From the NCBI GenBank assembly GCA_029582155.1, contig CM055897.1:14374482-14438481 (forward strand): a DNA stretch of 64,000 nucleotides. The letters run 5' to 3'. The notes below the pieces were generated by a model. The model ran no database searches. It was not told the DNA's origin and worked only from the letters and a program-made list of their open reading frames with translations. Made by a program: the position numbers and the translations under genes. Shown here in pieces: positions 34,380 to 47,700 of this stretch; the stretch's first letter is position 1; each line of letters starts with the position of its first letter. The DNA is from Panopea generosa (taxonomy: Eukaryota; Mollusca; Bivalvia; Adapedonta; Hiatellidae).

Positions 34380-35780
34380 ATTTGAATCTGACAGACAGAC
34401 AAATAGACAGACAGACAAGATGCGAACTTGATGTATACATATTTCATATATGTTTAATTTTGGTATAGGTTTAAATAATTATCAATCAAAACGTTTAAAG
34501 ATATATGATATACGTTAAGGACATTTTATTTGATTTTATACATGCATTCGTTTGTATTTGCGACATTCCTGTGCATATATATTATATTGTGCTTACGATC
34601 TTATTGCCAATTAACTCATTCAACACCCTAGTGTTGCATGTTAAATATTTACTTTTCACTCATAAATATTCGCCAATATGTACGGGCCTTCTCCACACAG
34701 CTGTTTAGTAATGTAATGGTATCGGTTTATCTAAAGTAATATCACTATATATGTTCGGACACCGAACATTAACTTACGGATATACACGGAATATTCATGA
34801 GAGCAAGGTAAATACTTACGCACAACAGTAACAGTCCGTTTTTGTTTATTTGAAAACATATGTTCACACGTCAACATCCTGATGAAGTAGTGTCCTTTGC
34901 TATGATTGAGTTTTATTTTCAATATGTTTTCTGTTAGCTTGAAACCAAATATCTAAAATAACAAAATTCGCCGTTTTTCAAAACTGTTTAAGGTAACTTC
35001 ATGAAATTTTGTAAACATGTCAACCTAGTGGTCTAGTATTGCCTTTTTCAATGGGAAAGTTTTCATTTTCAATTTTCTTTTTGCTACCACGGAAACAAAA
35101 AATGAAAATAACATAATTTGCCGTTTACGGAGCACAACTCCAAAACCGTTCACGGTAACTTCACGAAACTTTGTACATAATCCAATATTTTTTACGCAAA
35201 AGTATTAGAATACTTGTAAAATAGATTTTAATACATGTATACATAAATGTTTGTTTACTTTTTATATTAAAAAGTGTTGCCGAAACCAGATATTATCACA
35301 CATGTATCCAAATTGACACTTGTGGAGCATTTTGAGTTTAAAAGTGGTGCATAAAATAGCAAATAAAACTTCTGGATATTATTACCTATTGTACTAGTTA
35401 TGTTTGATTTAAAACAGGCATTAAGATTAGGACTGTTTTACCTTATTAAACAGAGGCCAAAACTCGGCTACTTCCCAATTCAAACATGTTTTTCCCAATA
35501 TAAAATAATCAATTATTTGGGGGAAAATATTCTTACATAAGGGGATAAAAAATTACTGGATATGAAACATTATTATAATATCGGATAAATTATTGTTAGA
35601 ACATGATCTTAGTAGTGTTGCACTTTATTTTCCAGTTTGCTAAAACCTTAAAAAATCCAAATTTCTCATTACAATCACATGTTATTTCTTTATCTCGAAG
35701 GCTTGAATCTCTTCCCAATTTCCAGACAAAAAAGCTGTGAAGATGAGCAGTCTGTTAATAGTATCATATTTTATTATTCT
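34380..35780. other. AT-rich stretch with one two-copy direct repeat
   Basis: Blocks 34951-35030 and 35104-35180 share AAAATAACA(A/T)AATT, GCCGTTT, GGTAACTTCA(T/C)GAAA and TTTGTA, about 153 bp apart. No gene is recognised. Confidence 0.5.
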
Positions 35781-36365
35781 GACATCACCTACTCTACCAA
35801 GACCATGTACCATACGATTTGTCGTCAACACTATATGGTCACAAATCATGATACAGCCACGATCGACCCAACCATCCACACCTACAGTTTCTTCATCACT
35901 CTCAACAGCATCGCCATCTATCATAAAACCATCATCTACCCTACCACTACCACCGACTGTACCATCACCACCTACCATACCATCACTACTTATATACCAT
36001 CACCACCCACAATACTGTCATTACCTACACTACTATTTTCACTGACATCATCACATACCATACTGTCACCTCCTACTCTACCACTTAATGTACTGTCATT
36101 ACCTACCAAACTGCCACCATCTACCCTACCATTGCCATCTACAGTTCCATCATCTCTCACAATAGCATCGCCACCTACTATATTGTCACCACCTACCCTA
36201 CTTTCACAAATTACTATACTTTCATCATCAACACTACTGCAATCTTTACCCCTCCATCGTAATGTTTTCACAGTACAATCGCCACCCACAATACCGTCAC
36301 CACTTAGCCTTCTATCAAAACCTAGCATGACCTCATGTTACCTGTCATACCATCAAGCCCTACCA
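35781..36365. repeat. Degenerate ACC-rich tandem repeat
   Basis: Loosely periodic ACCACCTACCATACCATCAC and TACTGTCATTACCTAC units with strong C/A/T bias. Both strands stay open for 100-246 codons only because of composition (Pro/Thr/Ser/Ile on one, Gly/Asp/Val on the other). Not called as a gene. Confidence 0.7.
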
Positions 36366-38570
36366 TACCATTATTGCAAATTAAGCTTTTCTTATTATTT
36401 TATAAATGCTTATTTCTAGAGGTAAATTGTGTGGTGAATCCGAAAATATATTTCTTACTAAAGTCAAACTTTGATTTCCTTATTTTATCCTGCATTTTAA
36501 CTAACAGAATTTACAAGTCAATGTACTTAGACGGTATCATTTTAATCAGTGGAACCTGTCAAAAATACTGGGGAAAAAACAGACTCTTTCAGTTCTCTAT
36601 TATTGGTGCTCTCTCTCTCTTTATCCTTTGGCACCTCTGTAGTAGGAGACTGGTTGGTCATAAACAACACCAGCCTGCCTTGAATAAGGTCAGTATTCTT
36701 AGGTGATATATACTGCCTAGATACAATTGATATCACAGACAAAACATATACAACCTACATAATAATTACACATATGTATCAGAACGAATTAATCATAAAA
36801 AAGAATTTAACATTTTATGTATGCATATAACTAAATAATAGCACATTATTTTAGCTTTGGTGACCTTTTTTACCCATATTTGCATTCTGTTAACATTAAC
36901 AAATAACCAAATATGTAATACATTACTCTAAAATGTATGTATATATACCAGAGCTTAAGTTTAACATATTCAATTATATTTTTCAGATTATATCTTAAAA
37001 ATGGAACTTTCATAAAATGTGTTTATTGCAATGCTTTGTTAGAGTGATAGAAACATAACGTGTAGAATATACATACATTCCAGTTTGTATTACGTAGAAG
37101 TAGCACAGTATTATCATAAAACTAGTTCAGTATTTTCAGAACCATTTATAAATAAAAACATGACCAAAGCATTCAACAAAATGAGTATATTTGCAGAAAA
37201 ACAGTATTTTTTTCTTATATTGGCGGCCATTTTGTCCCTTACTTAGATTTTTTGTGCATGAATCAACCATCTTTTTACTTTTTTACCCTAAAATATGTAA
37301 TATAACTTGCAACAACACAATAAATCTACATTTTAACACTTTTCACACTCTTTTATATCATATTATATATTATAACATGAATTTCATTATTTGATTAAAA
37401 GGAAATAAACACCCCCACCACCACCATCTCTGGAACTATCTACTGTTAGTGTTTTCTCTGTTGCCAGATCTTCCACATGAGAGTCAAGTGGTGTTGTATT
37501 TTGTTTTTTATGGGCACTTAAATCAGATCTTCCATATACTACTGTTGATTGATTGATGTTTATTCAGGTTAAAACACACACACGTGGTTTACATTACTCA
37601 ATTACAAATAAAAATTAGATGAAGTAGTATAAGGTAATTTTATAACTATCAACCATATTATATAAAATTAATTAAGTATTGCAAATTATTAAATATAAAG
37701 TATCACAGAATGCAATTTTATTATTATTGTTTTGGCAAAATCCAATGTAAAAATGTGATGGATCTATCACAATCAATAATTCTATATAAACTAACTTAAA
37801 TGAAATGAATGGCAAATCTGAAAGAAGTATTCAATTAATGCGACATTGGGCATACAGAATAGCGTGTAATAGCATTGGATTGCCTATAAAGCCCGAATGT
37901 TTAATTCCCATGAAGACCTTGGTATTAAACTTACTAAGAATATACATTACAAAATTGCAATTCAATTTAATTTTATTTGTTACTGTTTTCTATGGACAAG
38001 CAATGGCTTCCACGATGCGAAGTCCCATGTGAGGTGTTTAACTTGTGTCCGTCATGTTAAAAGTCCAGTCCTGCTGTGCTTTTCATTGGTTGCCATTGTT
38101 CTTTAAAGTATGCTACTTTATTGAATGATTTGCATGTACAGTCATCAAATATTGGTCAACATCCTGTTTTGATTCACACCGATTATGATTTAAAAGACAT
38201 ATATTCTGTTATGTTAGTTCAGCCTTATGACATCTATTAAAGACATTAAGCTGCCACTAAAACTTGCCAAATTTGTTCTGATGTGGCATGAAACATTATT
38301 TATAAGACTTGACAAGTATATTGAAACCAAGGGACTATAGAGATTCTGTTTGATCACCACAAGATTTAGTTAACGGTATGTGACAATGAGAACAATCATT
38401 TTCTTGGTTTATATATGATTGCTAATTTTCTTTTTAAAAGGACGTATTGCTTCATTATGATAGGAGATTTAAATCTGATATAACTTTAAGAGTGGATGTT
38501 TCATGTTTTCAGCATGATTCAGCAAGTAAACCAAAATCAGCACTTCACTAAGGTCACCATGTCATAATTG
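36366..38570. other. AT-rich non-coding stretch
   Basis: No exon is recognised. A TGATTGATTGATGTTTATTC phrase at 37548 followed by a CA-rich run is typical of short mobile-element ends. The 75-codon frame at 37805 has no domain. Confidence 0.45.
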
Positions 38571-38572
38571 TA

Positions 38573-39072
38573 AGGCCCCACCCCAGGGCGAAACCGTGAG
38601 ACCCAGGGACATGAAATTCACAGTTTATAAAGGACCAATAGATGTCAATAATCATGTTCACCAATTGTTTCCCAGTGTTTTTTATGACAGGATGAAGATT
38701 TTTTAAGTTTACCTTGAATTTGACGTTTTGGTCCCGCTCCTAAGGCCTAATGGTGGGGGGGGGGGGGGACCATGAATTTCACATAGGTATTTACCGTCAT
38801 TTCAGCAACAACAAATTACACCAAAAAACATTCACATAAGTCTATTTGTGAAATAAGAAAAAACATTGTTTTTGTCATTTTCTCTTTTATTGATTTAGTA
38901 AAGTAGGCCCCATCCCAGGGTCAAACCGTGAGACCCAGGGGCATGAAATTATTTTTAAAAATATTCTTCTGCTTATTATAGAAAACAAATTGTAAGCATA
39001 ATTAATGAGCCCTATTGTCCGTCATAAAAATTGTGAATTTCATGCTCCTGTGTCTCATGGTTTTATCCTTGG
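38573..39072. repeat. Three-copy dispersed repeat (two direct, one inverted)
   Basis: The core CCCAGGG(C/T)(G/C)AAACCGTGAG, then ACCCAGGG(A/G)CATGAAATT, occurs at about 38573-38625 and 38903-38952. An inverted diverged copy lies at 39028-39072. A G14-16 run lies at 38754-38769. The inverted copy ends exactly where the SINE at 39072 begins. Confidence 0.7.
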
Positions 39073-39262
39073 ATGGAGAGCGTGGTCCAGTGGTAGAGCA
39101 TTGAACCCATGATCGGAGGGTCGTGGATTAGATCCTCCGCCACGGCTATGAGTGGTGTACTTAAGCAAGACACTTTTCCGCATGTGCTTAGTACTGATTC
39201 TTATCAGGAATACTTCGAGCGTGATTTGCCTAAGTTGTAAGAACATATTTCACAATCGAAGT
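39072..39262 (+). repeat. tRNA-derived V-type SINE
   Basis: The head has GAGCGTGGTCCAGTGGTAGA (A-box) and GTGGATTAGATCCTCC (decayed B-box), with a CAT-like anticodon loop. The body has ACTTAAGCAAGACACTT, TCCGCATGTGCTTAGTAC and TACTTCGAGCGTGATTT, the order of V-domain SINEs. An A/T-rich tail with AAATAAATAAG follows. Confidence 0.8.
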
Positions 39263-39573
39263 AAAATAAATAAGTTTAAACTAATACTTTACTAAATCTA
39301 TATAAGAGAAAATGATGTGATTTGTTGATGCAGATATGACATTCAAAATCCATTTGGATTATTGCCACTTCCCGAAGGACAAAATATTCATATAGCTTTC
39401 TGTCATAAACGATAATTAGGTGACCGTTAAGGTTATTTAAAAGCGTAGTAAAAATCCCTAAAACAGCTTTGGTTATAGGGATGCATTATAATATTTATAT
39501 GTAAGCGGTCACCTCTATATGGCAATATATTCTTCTTAAGCAACCACATTTATAGCTATTTCCCATGTCAATG

Positions 39574-39640
39574 ACTTCAGATTCGGCCCTTAGATTGATA
39601 GACGTGCTGCCGACTGAGCTAACCGGCCCAGTTTTAATAG
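39574..39640 (-). repeat. tRNA-like SINE head
   Basis: Reverse complement GGGCCGGTTAGCTCAGTCGG (strong A-box), CAGCACGTCTATCAA, then a weak GGCCGAATCTGAAG in place of the B-box. Resembles the head of SINE family A. Confidence 0.6.
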
Positions 39641-39751
39641 TAATTAAAGATTAAGTTTTAATGAATATTAATAGAACCAAAATGCATCTGCAAGTAACTG
39701 GCAAGCTTTCTAAAAGTTTTTTAACCAAGTTGGACTTGAATCCAAGGTTCT

Positions 39752-39863
39752 ATCGGGGCCGAGTGGTCTATGGTGCCGTCTCAAGATCACTTACCTCTCA
39801 TTATATGCCATATATAACCTGAAATGTGTTGAAAATGGCGTTAAACCCCATTAAAAAACATGG
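39752..39863 (+). repeat. Short SINE with GGCGTTAAACCCC tail
   Basis: GGGGCCGAGTGGTCTATGG starts a tRNA-like head whose B-box is lost. It ends TGTTGAAAATGGCGTTAAAC, then CCCATTAAAAAACA. The tail phrase GGCGTTAAA also ends each 98-bp unit at 52841-53330, so this SINE and the LINE there may share a 3' end. Confidence 0.55.
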
Positions 39864-41730
39864 ACTCGAACCCACATCATCAGTCTGAAGAAAAAGATGT
39901 GATGTGATACTGGCGTATATATTGTTTGCATTTTCATTATATACTGGACAGTATCAGTTGTGTACCATGCCTATGTAAAACATGGAGAAACAGTATTGAT
40001 ACAATGGTATAAACAGTTGGTCTGTGGTTGTTATAGCCAGTGTATGCAACAGGTTACATATTTCATTCAACATTCAACTCGGTGATCTCTTTAAAACATC
40101 GAGTACTGTATCCACGCTCAGAGCTTTTAATAATTGAATAAAGTTTAGTGCAAAACTGAGAATTAATCTGTTCCTGTCAAATTTATTAAAAAATAAAATA
40201 TGATGGAAAAAAATAATATTCTATTCAGTATATTGCTTGTTTACAACTTGTTAAAGTATGAAGACATTACCGCGTTCGTAAGTATCATGTGACGGTTTGT
40301 CCATACGCCCGTAATTCATAGTAAACGTATTTATACCGGAAGCACTGGGATTGTACAAGTATTGAGGCTTGTAGGCCGTTCATAAAAAACTGTGAATGAT
40401 AATGATGATGATGATGGTGGTGGTGATGATGATGATGATGATGATGATGCTGCTGATGATGATGATGATTTTAATGATGATAATGATGACAAAAATGATG
40501 ATAAAAATGATGACAATAATAATAACGTCTTCATTAAATGAACAAGTCAATCTTCAATGAGGCCTTTAAACATATATACAATATTTACATCAATGCGCTA
40601 AATAAAACACTCACGTGAAAAACAATAACAGCGCATGAACTTATTCATCGATTTTAAGTACAATAATTTGACTTTTAAATGTAGTTCTTACAATACGTGT
40701 AATACTAACAGTGTAGATATATCAATGTGAGTTATGAACTAATTGTTATGAGCTAAGGCTCCGGATCTAAACCAATCACAGATATAAAGTTTTGTAATTG
40801 TTTACTGAATTATAAAAGATCTTGTAAACAATTCATGATTTGGTCCGGGAGTACTAGTATACATATTTAGGTTATTAAGTCTAGATGGTATACATAGCTG
40901 GTGCATCACAAGCATATTTTATGGGCACTACGATGTAGGGAGTCTTGAAAAATAGTTTGGTAACAAAACAATCTTATTAATTAAATTATTTCACATTGAA
41001 ATGTCAAATTTACTCAATACCTAATATGGCTGGATCAATATAAGATAACTTAATCAACGACTATTGATTAATACATACTTATCAACGGAGCAGTAGTAGT
41101 ATCGATCCAGTCCCGGTTCACCTTTTCCTCCATTTTTTCATATTGGTCAAATTCGGTTCTTACTGGGCCAGTTCACGTCATATTACTCAATGATAAAGAT
41201 TACGCAATAGTCATAATTGATAGTAAACGTAGTCTGTAGTCCGGACCAAGCTCTGCCGATTCGGGATATATCAGGTTCTTAGATAGACTAGATAATAAAG
41301 GTGATGTTCTGCTGTTATAAGGGAGAACACTCAATATTAACTCAATTGACTTCCAATGTTGAGTTCAAGTTCTTAGACTAGCTTCTGCTACAATTTTAAA
41401 CTGACATAGCCAGAGAAGGTATGGCTATGTATTGTTACGAAGAAAGTAATTTTGGCAATATACAACATTTTTACACATGTTCATGTGCAAAATCATATAT
41501 AGGTATATATGAAGTATAATTTACTTATAGTATATCAATATCCGGGTACTTCATAATAATAAAGGATTAACATTTTTCTATATGGAACGAGTGGCGCCTC
41601 GCTGTTAACTTTAATAATTATATATCATTTCTCAATAAAAATGCATATATAAAAGAAATATAAAAAAATATGTCTTTGATGTTTTTGTTTCTATTAAACA
41701 TATAAAAAATGCCACTTACTAATCAGAAGT
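39864..41730. other. AT-rich stretch with an ATG/GAT microsatellite
   Basis: No gene is recognised. A trinucleotide (GAT)n tract with GGT and GCT interruptions lies at 40397-40525; the Ser-rich frame on its minus strand is an artefact. Confidence 0.55.
40397..40525. repeat. (GAT)n microsatellite
   Basis: About 40 impure trinucleotide units. Confidence 0.92.
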
Positions 41731-44700
41731 TAACATAGATAGGTACTAATCTAGTTACAATAAACACCGTGTGTAACATCTCTAACATAGATATGTAATA
41801 GTCTAGTTACACCAAACACCGTGGTTAACATCTCTAACATAGATAGGTACTAGTCTAGGTACACCAAACACAGTGTGTAACATCCCAAACATAGATAGAT
41901 ACTAATCTAGTTACACTGTGTGTAACACCTCTAACATAGAAAGGTACTAATTTAGTTACACTGTGTGTAACATCACTAACAAAGATAGGTACTAATCTAA
42001 CTACAATAAGCACCGTGTGTAACATCTCTAACATAGATAGGTATTAGTCCAGTTACACTAAATACCGTGTGTAACATAGATAGGTACAATTTTAATTACA
42101 CTGTGTGTAACTTCTCTAGATACTAGTCCAGTTACACCAAACACCGAGTTTAACATCTCTAACAAAGATAGGTTCTAGTCTAGTTACATCAAACATCTTG
42201 TATAACATAGATAGGTACTAGTCTAGTTACTCCTAACACCGTGTGTAACATAGATAAGTACTAGTCGAGTTATACCAAACACCGTCTGTAACATCTCTAC
42301 CATAGATATGTACTTGTCTAGTTACACCAAACACCGTGGGTAACATAGATAGGTACTTGTCTAGTTACTCCTAACACCGTGTGTAACATCTCCAACATAG
42401 ATAGGTACTAGTCTAGTTACACCAAACATTGTGTGTAACATCTCTAACATAGATAGGTACTAGTCTAGTTACATCAAACACAGTGTTTAACATCTCTAAC
42501 ATAGATAGGTACTAGTCTAGTTACTCCTAACACCGTGTGTAACATAGATAAGTACTAGTCGAGTTATACGAAACACCGTCTGTAACATCTCTACCATAGA
42601 TATGTACTTGTCTAGTTACACCAAACATCGTGGGTAACATAGATAGGTACTTGTCTAGTTACTCCTAACACCGTGTGTAACATCTCCAACATAGATAGGT
42701 ACTAGTCTAGTTACACCAAACATTGTGTGTAACATCTCTAACATAGATAGGTACTAGTCTAGTTACATCAAACACAGTGTTTAACATCTCTAACATAGAT
42801 ATGTACTAGTCTAGTTAACCAAACATTGTGTGTAACATCTCTAACATAGATAGGTACTAGTCTAGTTACATCAAACACAGTGTTTAACACCTCTAACATA
42901 GATAAGTACTAGTCGAGTTACACCAAACACCGTGTGTAATATAGATAGGTACTAGTCTAGTAACACCGTGTGTACCATCTCTAACATAGATATGTACTGG
43001 TCTAGTAATACCGTGTATACCATCTCTGACATAGATAGGTACTTGTTTAGTTACACCGTGTATACCATCTCTAACATAGATACGTACTAGTCGAGTTACG
43101 CCAAACACCATGTGTAATATATATATGTACTAGTATAGTTACACCGTGTGTACCATCTCTAACATAGATAGGTACTAGTCTAGTTACACCGTGTATACCA
43201 TCTCTAACACAGATAGGTATTAGTTTAGTTATTCCGTGTGTACCATATCTAACATAGATAGGTACTAGTCTAGTTACACTGTGTGTAACATCTCTAACAT
43301 AGATAGGTACTAGTCTAGTTATACGAAACACTGTGTGTAACATCTCTAACATAGAAAGGTACTAGTATAGTTATACCAAACACGGTGTGTACCATCTCTA
43401 ACAAACATCTCTACGATGAGTAAGTACTAGTCTAGTTACACCAAACACTGTGTGTAACATCTCTAACATAGATAGGTACTAGTCTAGTTATACCAAACAC
43501 GGTGTGTACCATCTCTAACAAACATCTCTACGATGAGTAAGTACTAGTCTAGTTACACCAAACACTGTGTGTAACATCTCTACGATAGGTAGGTACTAGT
43601 CTAGTTATACCAAACACTGTGTGTAACATCTCTACGATAGGTCGGTACTAGTCTAGTTACAACAAACACTGTGTGTAACATCTCTACGATAGGTAGGTAC
43701 TAGTCTAGTTACACCAAACACTGTGTGTAACATCTCTAACATAAATAATACTAGTCTAGTTATAACTAACACTGTGTGTAATATCTCTACGATAGGTAGG
43801 TACTAGTCTAGTTATACCAAACACTATGTGTAACATCTCTACGATAGGTAGGTACTAGTCTAGTTATACCAAACACTGTGTGTACCATCTCTAACAAACA
43901 TCTCTACGATGAGTAAGTACTAGTCTAGTTACACCAAACACTGTGTGTAACATCTCTACGATAGATAGGTACTAGTCTAGTTATACCAAACACTGTGTGT
44001 AACATCTCTACGATAGGTCGGTACTAGTTTAGTTACAACAAACACTGTGTGTAACATCTCTACGATAGGTAGGTACTAGTCTAGTTACACCAAACACTGT
44101 GTGTAACATCTCTAACATAGATAATACTAGTCTAGTTATAACTAACACTGTGTGTAATATCTCTACGATAGGTAGGTACTAGTCTAGTTATACCAAACAC
44201 TATGTGTAACATCTCTACGATAGGCAGGTACTAGTCTAGTTATACCAAACACTGTGTGTAACATCTCTACGATAGGTCGGTACTAGTCTAGTTACAACAA
44301 ACACTGTGTGTAACATTTCTACGATAGGTAGGTACTAGTCTAGTTATACCAAACACTGTGTGTAACATCTCTACGATAGGTCGGTACTAGTCTAGTTATA
44401 CCAAACACTGTGTGTTACATCTCTACCATAGGTCGGTACTAGTCTAGTTATACCAAACACTGTGTGTACCATCTCTACGATAGGTCGGTACTAGTCTAGT
44501 TACACCAAACAATGTGTGTAACATCTCTACGATAGGTCGGTACTAGTGTAGTTATACCAAACACTGTGTGTAACATCTCTACCATATGTCGGTACTAGTC
44601 TAGTTACACCAAACACTGTGTGTAACATCTCTACGATAGGTCGGTACTAGTCTAGTTACACCAAACACTGTGTGTAACATCTCTACGATAGGTAGGTACT

Positions 44701-47700
44701 AGTCTAGTTATACGAAACACTGTGTGTAACATCTCTACGATAGGTCGGTACTAGTCTAGTTACACCAAACACTGTGTGTAACATCTCTACGATAGGTCGG
44801 TACTAGTCTAGTTATACCAAACACCGTGTGTAACATCTCTACCATAGGTCGGTACTAGTCTAGTTACACCAAACACTGTGTGTAACATCTCTACCATAGG
44901 TAGGTACTAGTCTAGTAACACCAAACAATGTGTGTAACATCTCTACTATAGGTCGGTACTAGTCTAGTTACACCAAACACTGTGTGTAACATCTCTACTA
45001 TAGGTCGGTACTAGTCTAGTTACACCAAACACTGTGTGTACCATCTCTAACATAGATAGGTACTAGTCTATTTATACCAAACACTGTGTGTAACATCTCT
45101 AACAAACATCTCTACGATGAGTAAGTACTAGTCTAGCTACACCAAACACCGTGTGTAACATCTCTAACATAGATAGGTACTCGTCTAGTTATACCAAACA
45201 CGGTGTGTACCATCTCTAACAAACATCTCTACGATGAGTAAGTACTAGTCTAGCTACACCAAACACCGTGTGTAACATCTCTAACATAGAAAGGTACTAG
45301 TCTAGTTACACCAAACACCGTGTGTAACATCTCTAACATAGATAGGTACTAGTTTAGTTACACCAAACACTGTGTGTAACATACATAGGTACTAGACTAG
45401 TTACACCAAACACTGTATGTATCATCTGTAACATAGATAGGTACAAATCTAGTTACACCGAACACCGTGTGTAACGTCTATACCATAGATGGGTACTAGT
45501 CTAGTTACACAAAACACTGTGTGTAACGTCTCTACCATAGATAGGTACTAGTCTAGTTACACCAAACACTGTGTGTAACACCTCTAACATAGATAGGTAC
45601 TAGTCTAGTTACACCAAACACGGTCTGTAACATCTCTAACAAACATCTCTACGATGAGTAAGTACTAGTCTAGTTACACCAAACACCGTGTGTAACGTCT
45701 ATACCATATATAGGTACTAGTCTAGTTACACCAAACACTGTGTGTAACATCTCTAACATAGATAGGTACTAGTCTAGTTACACCAAACACCGTGTGTAAC
45801 ATCTCTAACGTAGATAGGTACTAGTCTAGTTATACCAAACACTGTGTGTAACATCTCTAGCAAACATCTCTACGATGAGTAAGTACTAGTCTAGCTACAC
45901 CAAACACTGTGTGTAACATTTCTTACAAAGATAGGTACTAGTCTAGTTATACCAAACACTGTATGTAACATAGATATATACTAGTGTAGTTACACAAAAC
46001 AATGTGTGTAACATAGATAGGTACTAGGCTAGTTACACTAAACACTGTATGTATCATCTGTAACATAGATAGGTACAAATCTAGTTACACCAAACACCGT
46101 GTGTAACATCTCTACTAGAGATGGATACTAGTCTAGTTATACCAAACACTGTGTGTAACATCTTTAACATAGATAGGCACTAGTCAAGTTACATCAAACA
46201 CCGTTTGTAACATCTGTAACATAGATAGGTACTAGTCTAGTTACACCAAACACCGTGTGTAACATCTCTACGATAGGTAGGTACTAGACTAGTTACACCA
46301 AACACCGTTTGTAACATCTCTACCAAAGATAGGTACTAGTCAAGTTACACCAAACACTGTGTGTAACATCTCTAACATGGATAGGTACTAGTCTAGTTAT
46401 ACCAAACACTGTGTGTAACATAGATAGGTACTATTCTAATTACACAAAACACTGTATGTAACATTTGTAACATAGATAGGTACATGTACTAGTCTAGTTA
46501 CACCAAACACCGTGTGTAACGTCTGTAACATAGATAGGTACCAGTCTAGTTACACCAAACACCGTGTGTAACGTCTGTAACATATGTAAGCACTAGTCTA
46601 GTTACACCAAACACTGTGTGAACATGTAACATCCCTAACATAGATAGGTACTAGGCTAGTTATACCAAACACTGTGTGTACATGTAACATCTCTAACATA
46701 GATTGGTACTAGTATAGTTACACCAAACACTTGTGTAACATCTCTAACATAGGTAGATACTATTCTACTTATACGAAACACTGTGTGTAACATCTGTAAC
46801 ATATATAGGCACTATTTTAGTTACACCAAACACTGTGTGTAACGTCTCTGACATAGATAGGTACTAGTCTAGTTATACGAAACACTGTGTGTAACATCTG
46901 TAACATATATAGGCACTAGTTTAGCTACACCAAACACTGTGTGTAACGTCTCTGACATAGATAGGCACTAGTCTAGTTATACCAAACACTGTGTGTAACA
47001 TCTCTAACATAGATACATACTAGTCTAGTTACACCAAACACTGTGTGTAACATCTCTAACAAAGATAGGTACTAGTCTAGTTATACCAAACACTGTGTGT
47101 ACATATTACATCTCTAACATAGATAGGTACTAGTCTAGTTACACCAAACACTGTGTGTAACATCTCTAACAAAGATACATACTAGTCTAGTTATACGAAA
47201 CACTGTGTGTAACATCTCTAACATATATAGGCACTATTCTAGTTATACCAAACACTGTGTGAACATGTAACATCCCTATCATAGATAGGTACAAGTCTAG
47301 TTATACCAAACACTGTGTGAACTTGTAACATCTCTAACATAGATAGGCACAAGTCTAGTTATACCGAACATTGTGTGAACATGTAACATCTCTAACATAG
47401 ATAGGTACTATTCTAGTTGTACCAAACACTGTGTATAACATCTTTAACATAAATAAGTACTAGTCTAGTTATACACAACACTGTGTGTAACATCTGTAAC
47501 ATAGATAGGTACTAGTCTAGTTTTATCAAACACTGTGTGTAACATCTGTTACATAGATAGGTTCTAGTCTAGTTTTACTAAACACTGAGTGTAACATCTG
47601 TAACATAGATAGGTACTACTCTAGTTTTACCAAACACTGTGTGTAACATCTCTAACATAGATAGCCACTAACCTAGTTATACGAAATACTGTGTGTAACA

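Noticed and set aside
35679..36419. 246-codon Ser/Thr/Pro-rich frame
   Set aside because: Lies on a degenerate ACC-rich repeat, both strands are open, and no signal peptide or domain is visible; composition explains it.
42893..43352. Minus-strand repeat protein-like frames (HGVTRLVPIYVRDG type)
   Set aside because: Open only because a zone of the ~52-bp satellite has 45-bp units divisible by three; neighbouring units break it.
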